Positions 1 through 6,666 of a stretch of 64,000 nt of DNA are shown here, piece by piece. Below the pieces are notes generated by a model that was given only the letters and a program-made list of their open reading frames with translations, did not search any database and was not told the DNA's origin. Position numbers and translations under genes: made by a program. Every line of letters begins with the position of its first letter. Position 1 is the stretch's first letter. The DNA is from Limnohabitans sp. 2KL-1 (GTDB lineage Bacteria; Pseudomonadota; Gammaproteobacteria; Burkholderiales; Burkholderiaceae_C): assembly GCF_003063435.1 (NCBI RefSeq), contig NZ_NESL01000012.1, positions 1 to 64,000 of the forward strand, written 5' to 3'.

Positions 1-84
1 GGAAGTCAGGATTGAGATTGAGCCTGCAATACAAAAGGCAAAAACCGGGGCAGCGCCGTCCAGCTGCGAGAAGTTGAGTGCAAC

Positions 85-222
85 TTAAACTGCCATCAAG
101 TCTGTCCTGACTTTGGGGTCCACTTCAGTAATGCACTCCACGAACAAATAACCTAGCAACGGGAAATCGCGTGCCTGAGAAATGACGAAGTTCTCGGATT
201 GCCAAATACTGAATTGGTTCAT
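85..222 (-). CDS. Small hypothetical protein of 45 residues, possible integron cassette ORF
   Basis: An ATG-initiated ORF of 45 codons lies on the minus strand just beyond the attC-like site at 287-428, where the next cassette of a leftward-reading array would sit. It begins MNQFSIWQSENFVIS and ends DLMAV. No strong ribosome binding site is visible. The stretch ENFVIS...LLGYLFVE faintly recalls the start of HIT-family hydrolases, but there is no HxHxH motif before the stop, so it could be a truncated or frameshifted cassette gene. Function unknown. The remaining bases 1-84 show nothing further that I can support. Confidence 0.3.
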   Translation of the reverse strand: MNQFSIWQSENFVISQARDFPLLGYLFVECITEVDPKVRTDLMAV

Positions 223-286
223 GTGTCTACGTTTCTCATGAATATTGACTAGCAAACCAACGGAAATTTGCGGTGCATGCTTAAAG

Positions 287-428
287 GCCTAACGTTTGAT
301 AGGCGAAGCATCCCGATATTTCTCCGATTGAAAAAATGGTTAGCCCGGGCTGGCGACAATGTACCGCGTACCGCCAGCACGGGCCTGGTGGCTTGCCGTT
401 GGGCCTCGCCTTGACCGAGTGGTTAGGT
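287..428 (-). repeat. attC-like recombination site (142 bp)
   Basis: Read on the minus strand the element starts with ACCTAAC (428-422, fitting RYYYAAC) and ends with GTTAGGC (293-287, fitting GTTRRRY), the two core sites of an integron attC. Between them are imperfect inverted repeats: AGGCGAAGC at 301-309 against GCCTCGCCT near 403-411, and GCCCGGGCTGGCG near 343-355 against CGCCAGCACGGGC near 372-384 (12 of 13 pair). Length, core sites and internal dyads agree with known attC sites, and it begins 13 bp after the stop of the lysE-like gene, as expected for a cassette. No covariance model was run. Confidence 0.72.
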
Positions 429-441
429 TGCACTTGCGGCG

Positions 442-1074
442 CTATGGATGGCGTGACCGAACCTCTGCCGCAGTAGAAGCCAGAAGGCGCAGGCCAAATG
501 CACCCACAACTGAGCCGGCCACGCGATTGAGGAGTTGACGATTGCGTGAGTAGGCGGACTGAACCTCGGGGCGAGAGAACGCGAGCGCAAGGAGGGTATG
601 CCAGGTCAGCACGTTGGCGAAAACGACCGCGATGCTGGCAACAAGTAGGCTAGGCGAATGTTGCGCGGGTAGGGCCGTGGTAAAGACGCTGCCGAAGAAC
701 AAGGCGGACTTAGGATTTAGAAGGTTTGTGATGACACCGAGGCGGAACGCAGGCCAGGCCCTTAGGTGCACTGCTCGTGGTTCGGAGGGTGATGCTCCCG
801 AGCGCCACAGCCTGACTGCCACGTAGCACAGATACAGTGCTCCGGCGACCTGCAGTGCCAGGCGGATCGTGGGGTGCGCTGAGAAAAGCGCATTGACGCC
901 GAGGATCGCAAGCAAAGCCCAGGTGACTGCCACGAAGCTGATGCCGAGGCTGGCATAGACAGCGCTGCTGCGGTGACCACTGGCGGCGAGTTGGGTTACA
1001 AGCAGCACATTCGCACCTGGAGAAACGAGCACTAGCCAGTGGAGAAGTGCGATGGAAAGTAGGGCTGGGAGCAT
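442..1074 (-). CDS. LysE/RhtB-family amino acid or small-molecule exporter
   Basis: A 210-residue inner-membrane protein with about five to six hydrophobic segments. The N-terminal hairpin carries SPGANVLLV (18-26), matching the P-G-P/A-type motif of the family, and residues 113-127 read GVITNLLNPKSALFF, the typical LysE/RhtB signature. Family members export amino acids, homoserine lactones or similar metabolites using the proton gradient; the substrate here cannot be told from sequence. The gene is alone, read away from guaC, and sits between integron-like core sites, so it is probably a mobile cassette gene. The start ATG lies 8 nt after the GTTAGGT core and lacks a clear Shine-Dalgarno sequence. 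Confidence 0.85.
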   Translation of the reverse strand: MLPALLSIALLHWLVLVSPGANVLLVTQLAASGHRSSAVYASLGISFVAVTWALLAILGVNALFSAHPTIRLALQVAGALYLCYVAVRLWRSGASPSEPRAVHLRAWPAFRLGVITNLLNPKSALFFGSVFTTALPAQHSPSLLVASIAVVFANVLTWHTLLALAFSRPEVQSAYSRNRQLLNRVAGSVVGAFGLRLLASTAAEVRSRHP

Positions 1075-1083
1075 TTGTGCAAC

Positions 1084-1146
1084 CTAACGTAATTTATCCC
1101 GCAGACCCTGCGGGATAGGCTGGACGGTGCGGGATATTCTGGACAT
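1084..1146 (-). CDS. 20-codon leader ORF in front of the LysE cassette
   Basis: A 20-residue ORF (MSRISRTVQPIPQGLRDKLR) is preceded by a good ribosome binding site (aggaga, 6-7 nt upstream) and stops inside the GTTAGGT core, about 10 nt before the exporter start codon. In class 1 integrons, short ORFs at attI1 are known to boost translation of cassette genes that lack a binding site; this one is placed to do the same. Its own sequence contains a perfect dyad (1095-1117). Whether it is translated is unknown. Confidence 0.3.
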   Translation of the reverse strand: MSRISRTVQPIPQGLRDKLR

Positions 1147-1596
1147 GGTTTTCTCCTGAAATTGGCTCTTAGCGTGGCTTGTTGGCGCAGCGCTGTTCAA
1201 ACACTCAGGCAAAACAACCCGAAAAACCCCGAAGCCCCTTAAATAAAAACTATAGACCACAAAAAGCCATATTTCGGGCTTACCCATCCAAAATTTTCCC
1301 GCCAACCCTCTGCTCAGCCAATCTCGCCAGCAAATACTTCCTGTTGTCATTTGCACTGGCCCTGAGCCAGCGCCCAGTCACTGCCCCAGGGCGGCGTGTG
1401 TATGCGCAACGATGGAGCGGCCCCCAAAAGAACCGTCAGACAATGCGGGTAGAATCAGACACCGGGCCCAAGATTCTTGCGCCCGGTTTTTTTTGCCCTG
1501 AACCTGCAATGGGTTCACCACAGGGGCCAAAAAACCGGCCAGGCCAAGCGCTCACTCGTTCTTTCAACGAATCCTTTTTTGGAGCTTGGTTTTCTC
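1089..1596. other. Non-coding stretch between the cassette and guaC
   Basis: No convincing protein gene lies here apart from the 20-codon ORF. The left end holds a perfect 10-bp inverted repeat TATCCCGCAG (1095-1104) / CTGCGGGATA (1108-1117), with a further cgggata copy near 1130. The middle (about 1160-1440) is AT-richer and featureless to me. The right end holds the hairpin leader of guaC (1461-1535). If the left end is an integron platform, an attI site could be in 1082-1160, but no integrase gene accompanies it. Confidence 0.5.
1461..1494 (+). terminator. Strong intrinsic terminator-like hairpin in the guaC leader
   Basis: ACCGGGC (1461-1467) pairs with GCCCGGT (1481-1487), and the inner CAAG/CTTG also pairs, followed by eight T (1487-1494). 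It lies 100 bp upstream of the guaC start. A TAGAAT -10-like hexamer sits directly before it (1450-1455), so a transcript starting there would begin in the hairpin. It could end an upstream transcript or act as an attenuator for guaC. A second dyad, TGAACC/GGTTCA (about 1499-1517), follows. Confidence 0.6.
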
Positions 1597-2574
1597 ATGG
1601 AAATTTTTGATTACGACAACATCCTGCTTTTGCCACGCAAGTGCCGCGTGGAAAGCCGTTCAGAGTGCGACGCGAGTGTCACGCTGGGCAGCCGCACCTT
1701 CCGCTTGCCGGTGGTGCCTGCCAACATGAAGACGGTGGTGGATGAAAACATCTGCCTGTGGATGGCGCAAAACAACTACTTTTATGTCATGCACCGCTTT
1801 GACCTGGACAACGTCCAGTTTGTGCGCGACATGCACGCCCAGGGCGTTTACGCCTCGATCTCGCTGGGCGTGAAAGCCCCCGACCGCGCCACGGTGGACC
1901 AACTGGCCGCTGAAAAACTGGTGCCCGAGTACATCACCATCGACATCGCCCACGGCCACGCCGACAGCGTGCGCGACATGATCGCGTACATCAAAGGCAA
2001 GCTGCCCAGCAGCTTCGTGATCGCAGGCAACGTGGCCACGCCCGAAGCCGTGATCGATCTGGAAAACTGGGGCGCAGACGCGACCAAAGTGGGTGTGGGC
2101 CCCGGCAAGGTGTGCATCACCAAGCTCAAGACCGGTTTTGGCACGGGCGGCTGGCAGTTGTCGGCGCTCAAGTGGTGCGCCCGCGTGGCGACCAAGCCGA
2201 TCATTGCCGACGGCGGTATCCGCAGCCACGGCGACATTGCCAAGAGCATCCGCTTTGGCGCGAGCATGGTCATGATCGGCTCGCTGTTTGCCGGCCACGA
2301 AGAGTCGCCCGGCAAGACCGTTGAGGTCGATGGCGAGATGTTCAAGGAGTACTACGGCTCAGCTTCGGACTTCAACAAGGGCGAGTACAAGCACGTGGAA
2401 GGCAAGCGCATTTTGGAGCCGATCAAAGGCAAGCTGGCCAACACGCTGATTGAGATGGAGCAAGACGTGCAAAGCTCGATCAGCTACGCCGGTGGCACCA
2501 AGCTGATGGACATCCGCAAAGTCAACTACGTGATCCTGGGCGGTGACAACGCGGGTGAACACCTGTTGATGTGA
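1597..2574 (+). CDS. guaC: GMP reductase
   Basis: Converts GMP to IMP and ammonia with NADPH, returning guanine nucleotides to the shared purine pool. The 325-residue protein is a TIM barrel of the IMPDH/GMPR superfamily without CBS domains. The catalytic loop reads [11 protein letters not shown] with the active-site cysteine at about 173, and the flap has KTGFGTGG. Length and sequence resemble the compact bacterial GuaC (Firmicutes-type) rather than the longer E. coli form. The ATG at 1597 was chosen because the family N-terminus [13 protein letters not shown] begins there, with ggag 12 nt upstream. The 40 extra in-frame codons upstream fall in the hairpin leader and are not expected to be translated. 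Confidence 0.93.
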   Translation: MEIFDYDNILLLPRKCRVESRSECDASVTLGSRTFRLPVVPANMKTVVDENICLWMAQNNYFYVMHRFDLDNVQFVRDMHAQGVYASISLGVKAPDRATVDQLAAEKLVPEYITIDIAHGHADSVRDMIAYIKGKLPSSFVIAGNVATPEAVIDLENWGADATKVGVGPGKVCITKLKTGFGTGGWQLSALKWCARVATKPIIADGGIRSHGDIAKSIRFGASMVMIGSLFAGHEESPGKTVEVDGEMFKEYYGSASDFNKGEYKHVEGKRILEPIKGKLANTLIEMEQDVQSSISYAGGTKLMDIRKVNYVILGGDNAGEHLLM

Positions 2575-2584
2575 GTCGACTTGG

Positions 2585-2770
2585 GTCATGCCCGCATGCG
2601 CGGGCATCCATCGGAGCCAAAGCCATGGGCTCCCGATCCAGTCGGGGGCGACAACACTTCTTTGTCATACCCGTGCACACGGGTATCCAGGACAGCCGAA
2701 GCCATGGGCCCCCGATCAAGTCGGGGGTGACGACTTCAAAAAATGCCCCCCGATCATTTCGGGATGACCA
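2585..2770. repeat. Cluster of short palindromic repeats
   Basis: Between the convergent guaC and TSUP genes there are five related dyads: two copies of gtcat[g/a]cccg...cgggtatcca type (2585-2610 and 2664-2689) and three copies of a cccgatc..gtcggggg type (about 2632-2652, 2709-2730, 2747-2768). They resemble the short repetitive palindromic elements scattered between genes in Comamonadaceae. They can fold in RNA and may end transcription from both sides. Confidence 0.6.
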
Positions 2771-2785
2771 AATTGCTTTGGCCAT

Positions 2786-3517
2786 TCAGCGCAAGGCCCC
2801 CAGCGCCAGCATCAGGCCGCTGATGACCAGCAGACCGCAGATGATTTGTCGCAAGCGTGCTGCGGGCACCCGGTGTGCCACGCGGTGACCCAGCCACACA
2901 CCGACCAGGGCCACCCCCATCAGCACGGTCCAACGTTGCCAGAGCAGCCCACTCGACAAACGCCCCTCCCAAGCCATGCCGAGCAGCACCGTGGCGGCTG
3001 CGGCCGTGATGATCATGGGTGTGCTGGCCCGCATCTGCTGCACGTCACTCAAGCGCCGGTTGAGCCAGGCCACCACCAAAGGCCCTGCTGTGCCAAACAG
3101 CATCTCCACCAGCCCGATCGCTGTGCCCACCGGGTAGGCCCACCCCATGGCCACCGTCCCTTGAAGAGTTGTACGGGGTCGCAAAGCATTCAACCCAGCA
3201 GCCGCCACATACAAACCCAGCAACAGCAGGGGCCACCGGGCACTCATGTGCTGCATGAGCCACAAGCCGACCAGCGTACCCACCACCATGCCCGGCAACA
3301 AACGGCGCAGCTCACGCCACTGCACCCGTCGCCAATTGAGGCCGCTGTGAAACGCCGATGCGGGCACATCCATCAGCAGGGTCAAGGCCACCACCTCGGG
3401 CAAGGGCCAGTTCCAGGCCAGCAAAGGCACCACCACCAAGGCCGAGCCAAAGCCAGTCAGGCCCAGCACGGTGTACCCACCCAAAACCACCGCGATGGGC
3501 AGCAACCACTCTTGCAT
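2786..3517 (-). CDS. TSUP-family (TauE/SafE, DUF81) membrane transporter
   Basis: A 243-residue polytopic protein with about seven hydrophobic segments. The N-terminal GLTGFGSALVVVPLLAW motif (19-35) and the related repeat after residue 120 (GLVEMLFGTAGPLVV) are typical of the sulfite/organosulfonate exporter family. Members move sulfur-containing or organic anions across the inner membrane; the substrate is not predictable here. It starts 18 bp after the stop of the LysR gene on the same strand, so the two probably form an operon opposite a Bug-protein/amidohydrolase operon. Confidence 0.85.
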   Translation of the reverse strand: MQEWLLPIAVVLGGYTVLGLTGFGSALVVVPLLAWNWPLPEVVALTLLMDVPASAFHSGLNWRRVQWRELRRLLPGMVVGTLVGLWLMQHMSARWPLLLLGLYVAAAGLNALRPRTTLQGTVAMGWAYPVGTAIGLVEMLFGTAGPLVVAWLNRRLSDVQQMRASTPMIITAAAATVLLGMAWEGRLSSGLLWQRWTVLMGVALVGVWLGHRVAHRVPAARLRQIICGLLVISGLMLALGALR

Positions 3518-3535
3518 GTGAAATCCTTGTTGTTC

Positions 3536-4441
3536 TCAATCGGTGAGCTGACGGGCCACAAACTCCCTGAAGACCGACATGATGGGCAATTCGGTGCGGC
3601 CCGCCAAGGTGATCAGCGCCAGAAGTGCCCCTGCGCGGAAAGGCGGGTCCATGGTCAGCTCCACCAGCGAACCGCTGGCCAGTCCCTGCCGCGCGGCCCC
3701 CAAAATCCCCAGATAAATGGCATCGGTCTGCTGCACCACATCGATCAAGCTGGGAATTTCCTCGCACTGCAAGGTGGTCATGTGGGCCGGATTGGCGCGT
3801 GGACCGTAATGATCCACCATGATGCGGGCCACCTCTTGCGACAAAGGGGTAGACGCCATCGGATACGCCAACAAAGCGTCAAAAGGCACCTGGTCAGGGA
3901 ATTGAGCCAGGATCGGATGCCCCCGGCGACACACAAAGCCGGCCCGCAGTTCAACGATGTGCGCCATGTTCAGATCGGGTGCGGTCGCCACCCGCCGCAC
4001 GTCCACGACCAAGGCATCCAGTTGCCGCTCGCGCAGTTGCATGAGCTGCAATTCGGTGGAACCACGGGACACTGCCACCTGCACGCTCGGGTGGTGCTCG
4101 GCCATGTATTTCAACCAAGGCGTCATCAACATGGCCCCCGGCCCCGAACCCAGCCCCACCCGCAAGCTGCCCATGCCCCCTTGCTGCAACAGCGCAGCAC
4201 CCTGTTTGAGCTCTTGTGCTTCGTGCACGATGCGCCGCGCCCGCTCCAGCACCGATCGGCCCAGCGGCGTCAGTTCATTCTTTTTGCCCACCCTGTCGAC
4301 CAAAGGACCGCCCAAGTCGTCTTCCAGCACCTGGATGCTGCGACTCAATGCCGATTGGGTGATGTGCAGCTTCTCGGCCGCACGGCTGAAAGAACCGGTC
4401 TCGGCCAAGGCCAGCCAATGCGCAAGGTGCTTGAGGTTCAT
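3536..4441 (-). CDS. LysR-family transcriptional regulator
   Basis: A 301-residue regulator. An N-terminal winged HTH (residues 1-60) contains the typical A-x-TGSFSRAAEKLHITQSALSRSI helix-turn-helix, followed by a substrate-binding effector domain from about 90 to 295. It is divergent from the Bug-protein gene at 4556, with a 114-bp shared promoter region, so it most likely senses the compound handled by the two binding proteins and the amidohydrolase. It is followed by the TSUP transporter. The ligand is unknown. Confidence 0.9.
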   Translation of the reverse strand: MNLKHLAHWLALAETGSFSRAAEKLHITQSALSRSIQVLEDDLGGPLVDRVGKKNELTPLGRSVLERARRIVHEAQELKQGAALLQQGGMGSLRVGLGSGPGAMLMTPWLKYMAEHHPSVQVAVSRGSTELQLMQLRERQLDALVVDVRRVATAPDLNMAHIVELRAGFVCRRGHPILAQFPDQVPFDALLAYPMASTPLSQEVARIMVDHYGPRANPAHMTTLQCEEIPSLIDVVQQTDAIYLGILGAARQGLASGSLVELTMDPPFRAGALLALITLAGRTELPIMSVFREFVARQLTD

Positions 4442-4480
4442 GTATTCATTTTAAGAATGTAAACCAGAAATATAAGTCAT

Positions 4481-4509
4481 TTGACACATAAATACTGTGT
4501 TTCTAGTAT
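4481..4509 (+). promoter_or_regulatory. Sigma-70-type promoter of the Bug/amidohydrolase operon
   Basis: TTGACA (4481-4486) and TAGTAT (4504-4509) are separated by exactly 17 bp, in the AT-rich gap between the divergent LysR and Bug genes and 47 bp upstream of the ATG at 4556. A LysR site would be expected to overlap it. Confidence 0.65.
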
Positions 4510-4555
4510 CCATCCTGCGTTATTTTTCATATCCATAACCCAACGGAGACAAAAC

Positions 4556-5548
4556 ATGCACAAGACTTCATCTTTTCGCCGCCTGCTGCTGGCTTCACTG
4601 GCTGGCTTGACCGTGCTGGGCGCCCAAGCCCAGACTTTCCCCAACAAACCTGTGAGCCTGATGGTGCCCTACCCTGCAGGCGGCCTGTCGGACGTGATCG
4701 CTCGCATGGTCAACGTGCCGCTGGGCAAGCAATTGAATCAGCCTGTGATCGTTGAAAACCTGGGCGGCGTGAGCGGTGCGATTGCCGCACAAAAGGTGCT
4801 CAGTGCCCCCTCGGACGGCTACTACCTGTTCCAGGGTTCACCCAATGAGCTGATTTTGTCACCACTGGCCAACGCAGCGGTCAAGTTCAAGAGCGAGGAC
4901 TTCCGCCTGGTGCAAATCGTCGGTGCCGCCCAGATCGCCTTTTTGGCGCGCAAAGACATCCCGGCCAACTCGGTGGATGAATTCCTCGATTACGCCCGCA
5001 AAATGGCCAAGGAAGGCAAGCCTGTCACTTACGCCTCGGTCGGCCCGGGTTCCTTCTACCACTTGCTGGGCGAGCAATTGTCCAAAGTGACAGGCATCCC
5101 GATGACGCACATTCCTTACAAGGGCGGAGCGCCTGCCAACCAGGACCTGATCGGCGGTCAAGTGGACATTTTCCTGGCCCCCTTTGGCAAAGCCTACAGC
5201 GATCTGGCCAAAGACGGCCGCATCAAGATTCTGGCCATGCTCAACAAGGAGCGCCTGGAGGGCGTCAAGCAGTACCCGGCCATCACCGAAAGCAAGCAGC
5301 TCAAGAATTTTGACTTCAACATCTGGACTGGCTATTTCGTGAAGAAAGACACACCAGAAGCCGTCGTTCAGTCTCTGCACAAAGCGCTGACGGAAACCCT
5401 CAACGACGCAGGCGTGCGCACAGGTCTAGACGCGAACAGCCTGCTGGTCGCCAAGCCATTGCCTTTGTCCGAGCTGAGCAAGGTCTACAGCGACGGCACC
5501 GCCCAGTTCCGAGCCATTGCCAAATCGATCAACCTGCAACCGCAGTGA
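4556..5548 (+). CDS. Bug-family (TctC) periplasmic solute-binding protein
   Basis: A 330-residue secreted protein. The first 26 residues form a Sec signal peptide ending LGAQAQ, and the mature part begins TFPNKPVSLMVPYPAGG, the Bug/TctC ligand-loop motif. Bug proteins bind carboxylates or amino acid derivatives and are greatly expanded in Burkholderiales, often without linked tctAB membrane genes, as here. The ATG at 4556 follows an ACGGAGAC ribosome binding site; the earlier in-frame ATG at 4481 would include the promoter. Its partner at 5662 is a paralogue with the same SINLQPQ ending. Ligand unknown; a product or substrate of the downstream amidohydrolase is plausible. Confidence 0.9.
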   Translation: MHKTSSFRRLLLASLAGLTVLGAQAQTFPNKPVSLMVPYPAGGLSDVIARMVNVPLGKQLNQPVIVENLGGVSGAIAAQKVLSAPSDGYYLFQGSPNELILSPLANAAVKFKSEDFRLVQIVGAAQIAFLARKDIPANSVDEFLDYARKMAKEGKPVTYASVGPGSFYHLLGEQLSKVTGIPMTHIPYKGGAPANQDLIGGQVDIFLAPFGKAYSDLAKDGRIKILAMLNKERLEGVKQYPAITESKQLKNFDFNIWTGYFVKKDTPEAVVQSLHKALTETLNDAGVRTGLDANSLLVAKPLPLSELSKVYSDGTAQFRAIAKSINLQPQ

Positions 5549-5661
5549 TCGAATGGGGGCGTCCCAGTACGCCCCCCTTGACGCTTACAGGCGTGAGCAA
5601 CTGCACGCCGCATCTGGTTTTTAAACCCCAGCGCTCTTTTGAGCCTTCAACAGAAAACATC

Positions 5662-6639
5662 ATGAAAGTCAAAACCCTTCTCAGCGGACTTGTTCTGGTC
5701 GCCAGCAGTTTCAGTGCGGCATGGGCGCAAACCTACCCCGCCAAAACCATCAGCCTGATCGTGCCCTACCCGGCCGGGGGGCCTTCTGACTTTTTTGCCC
5801 GCAGGGTGCAACCTGACGCATCTGCCAAGCTGGGGGCGACCATGATCATCGAGAACGTGGGTGGTGCCGGTGGTGTGATCGGCATGAGCCGTCTGATCAA
5901 TGCACCCGCTGATGGCCACACCCTGAGTGCGGGCAGCCCCATGGAACTGGTGCTGGCACCGATGGCAATCCAAGGCGTGAAATACAAATCCGAAGACTTC
6001 AAATTGGTCGCGCAATTCACCACCACCAACACCATCCTGGTGGTGCGCAACTCGCTCAACGTCAAGACGGTGGACGCCCTGCTGGCGACAGCCCGTAAAA
6101 ATCCGGACAAACCGATGAGCTTTGGCAGCGTGGGGCCTGGTTCCCTGTACCACCTGATCGGTGAAAAATTCTCCCAGGTGACCAAAGTCCCGATGTTGCA
6201 CGTGCCCTACAAAGGCATCGCGCCCTTGTTGTCCGACCTGATGGGTGGCCAGATCGACATGGCTTTTCTGCCCATGGGTGGCTCCATCCCTGCCACCATC
6301 ATGGAAGGCAAAATTCAGGGCCTGGCCGTGACCTCCAAAACACCACACCCCCTGTTCAAGCAATTCCCCCCAATGGCCGCCATGAAGGGCCTGGAAGCCA
6401 TGGAATTTGACATCTGGGCCGGCATTCAAGTGCACAAAAACACCCCGGACCATGTGGTCTCCGCTTTGAACAAGGCTTTTTATGCCGCGGTTGAAGTGCC
6501 CGAGACCCGCAAAGCCTTTGAGGCCAACGGCAACGTGATCCTGCCTTCACGCACCCCCGCCGAGCTGGCCCGTGTGTACCAAGGCGAGATCGAGCGCTAC
6601 CGTGCGATCGCCAAATCGATTAACCTGCAACCTCAATAA
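5662..6639 (+). CDS. Bug-family (TctC) periplasmic solute-binding protein, second copy
   Basis: A 325-residue paralogue of the upstream protein, with a signal peptide MKVKTLLSGLVLVASSFSAAWAQ and the motif VPYPAGGPSDFFARRV after cleavage. Both proteins end in AIAKSINLQPQ, pointing to tandem duplication followed by divergence. The gap to the upstream stop is 113 bp. It is followed 27 bp later by the M20 amidohydrolase, so the three genes probably form one unit under the LysR regulator. No TctA or TctB membrane subunits are nearby. Confidence 0.9.
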   Translation: MKVKTLLSGLVLVASSFSAAWAQTYPAKTISLIVPYPAGGPSDFFARRVQPDASAKLGATMIIENVGGAGGVIGMSRLINAPADGHTLSAGSPMELVLAPMAIQGVKYKSEDFKLVAQFTTTNTILVVRNSLNVKTVDALLATARKNPDKPMSFGSVGPGSLYHLIGEKFSQVTKVPMLHVPYKGIAPLLSDLMGGQIDMAFLPMGGSIPATIMEGKIQGLAVTSKTPHPLFKQFPPMAAMKGLEAMEFDIWAGIQVHKNTPDHVVSALNKAFYAAVEVPETRKAFEANGNVILPSRTPAELARVYQGEIERYRAIAKSINLQPQ

Positions 6640-6666
6640 ACCTTTCACACCGCAAGAGGTCAGCCC

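Larger units (their letters stand above)
287..1088 (-). mobile_element. Putative integron gene cassette carrying a LysE-family exporter
   Basis: The unit starts at the GTTAGGT core (1088-1082 on the minus strand), has an 8-nt leader, one gene (1074-442), and ends with the attC-like site at 287-428. This is the standard layout of a promoterless gene cassette. A 12-bp inverted repeat, gttaggttgcac (422-433) and its complement (1077-1088), brackets the gene. No integrase gene is present on either side inside the window; guaC lies to the right. It may belong to a cluster of attC sites lacking an integrase, or its integrase may lie outside the window. Orientation and boundaries are inferred from core sites only. 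Confidence 0.6.

Noticed and set aside
1082-1230. A second attC starting at 1082 and running rightwards
   Set aside because: No GTTRRRY core was found within 140 bp to the right, so only a single core site is claimed there.
1084-1356. Minus-strand ORF of 90 codons ending at the cassette junction
   Set aside because: Only the last 20 codons follow a good ribosome binding site; the upstream part has no family-like features. Kept only as the 20-codon leader ORF.
2846-4462. Plus-strand ORF of 538 codons, very rich in His, Gln and Arg
   Set aside because: It is the mirror of the TSUP and LysR genes on the minus strand, whose motifs are clear; composition is that of an antisense frame in GC-rich DNA.
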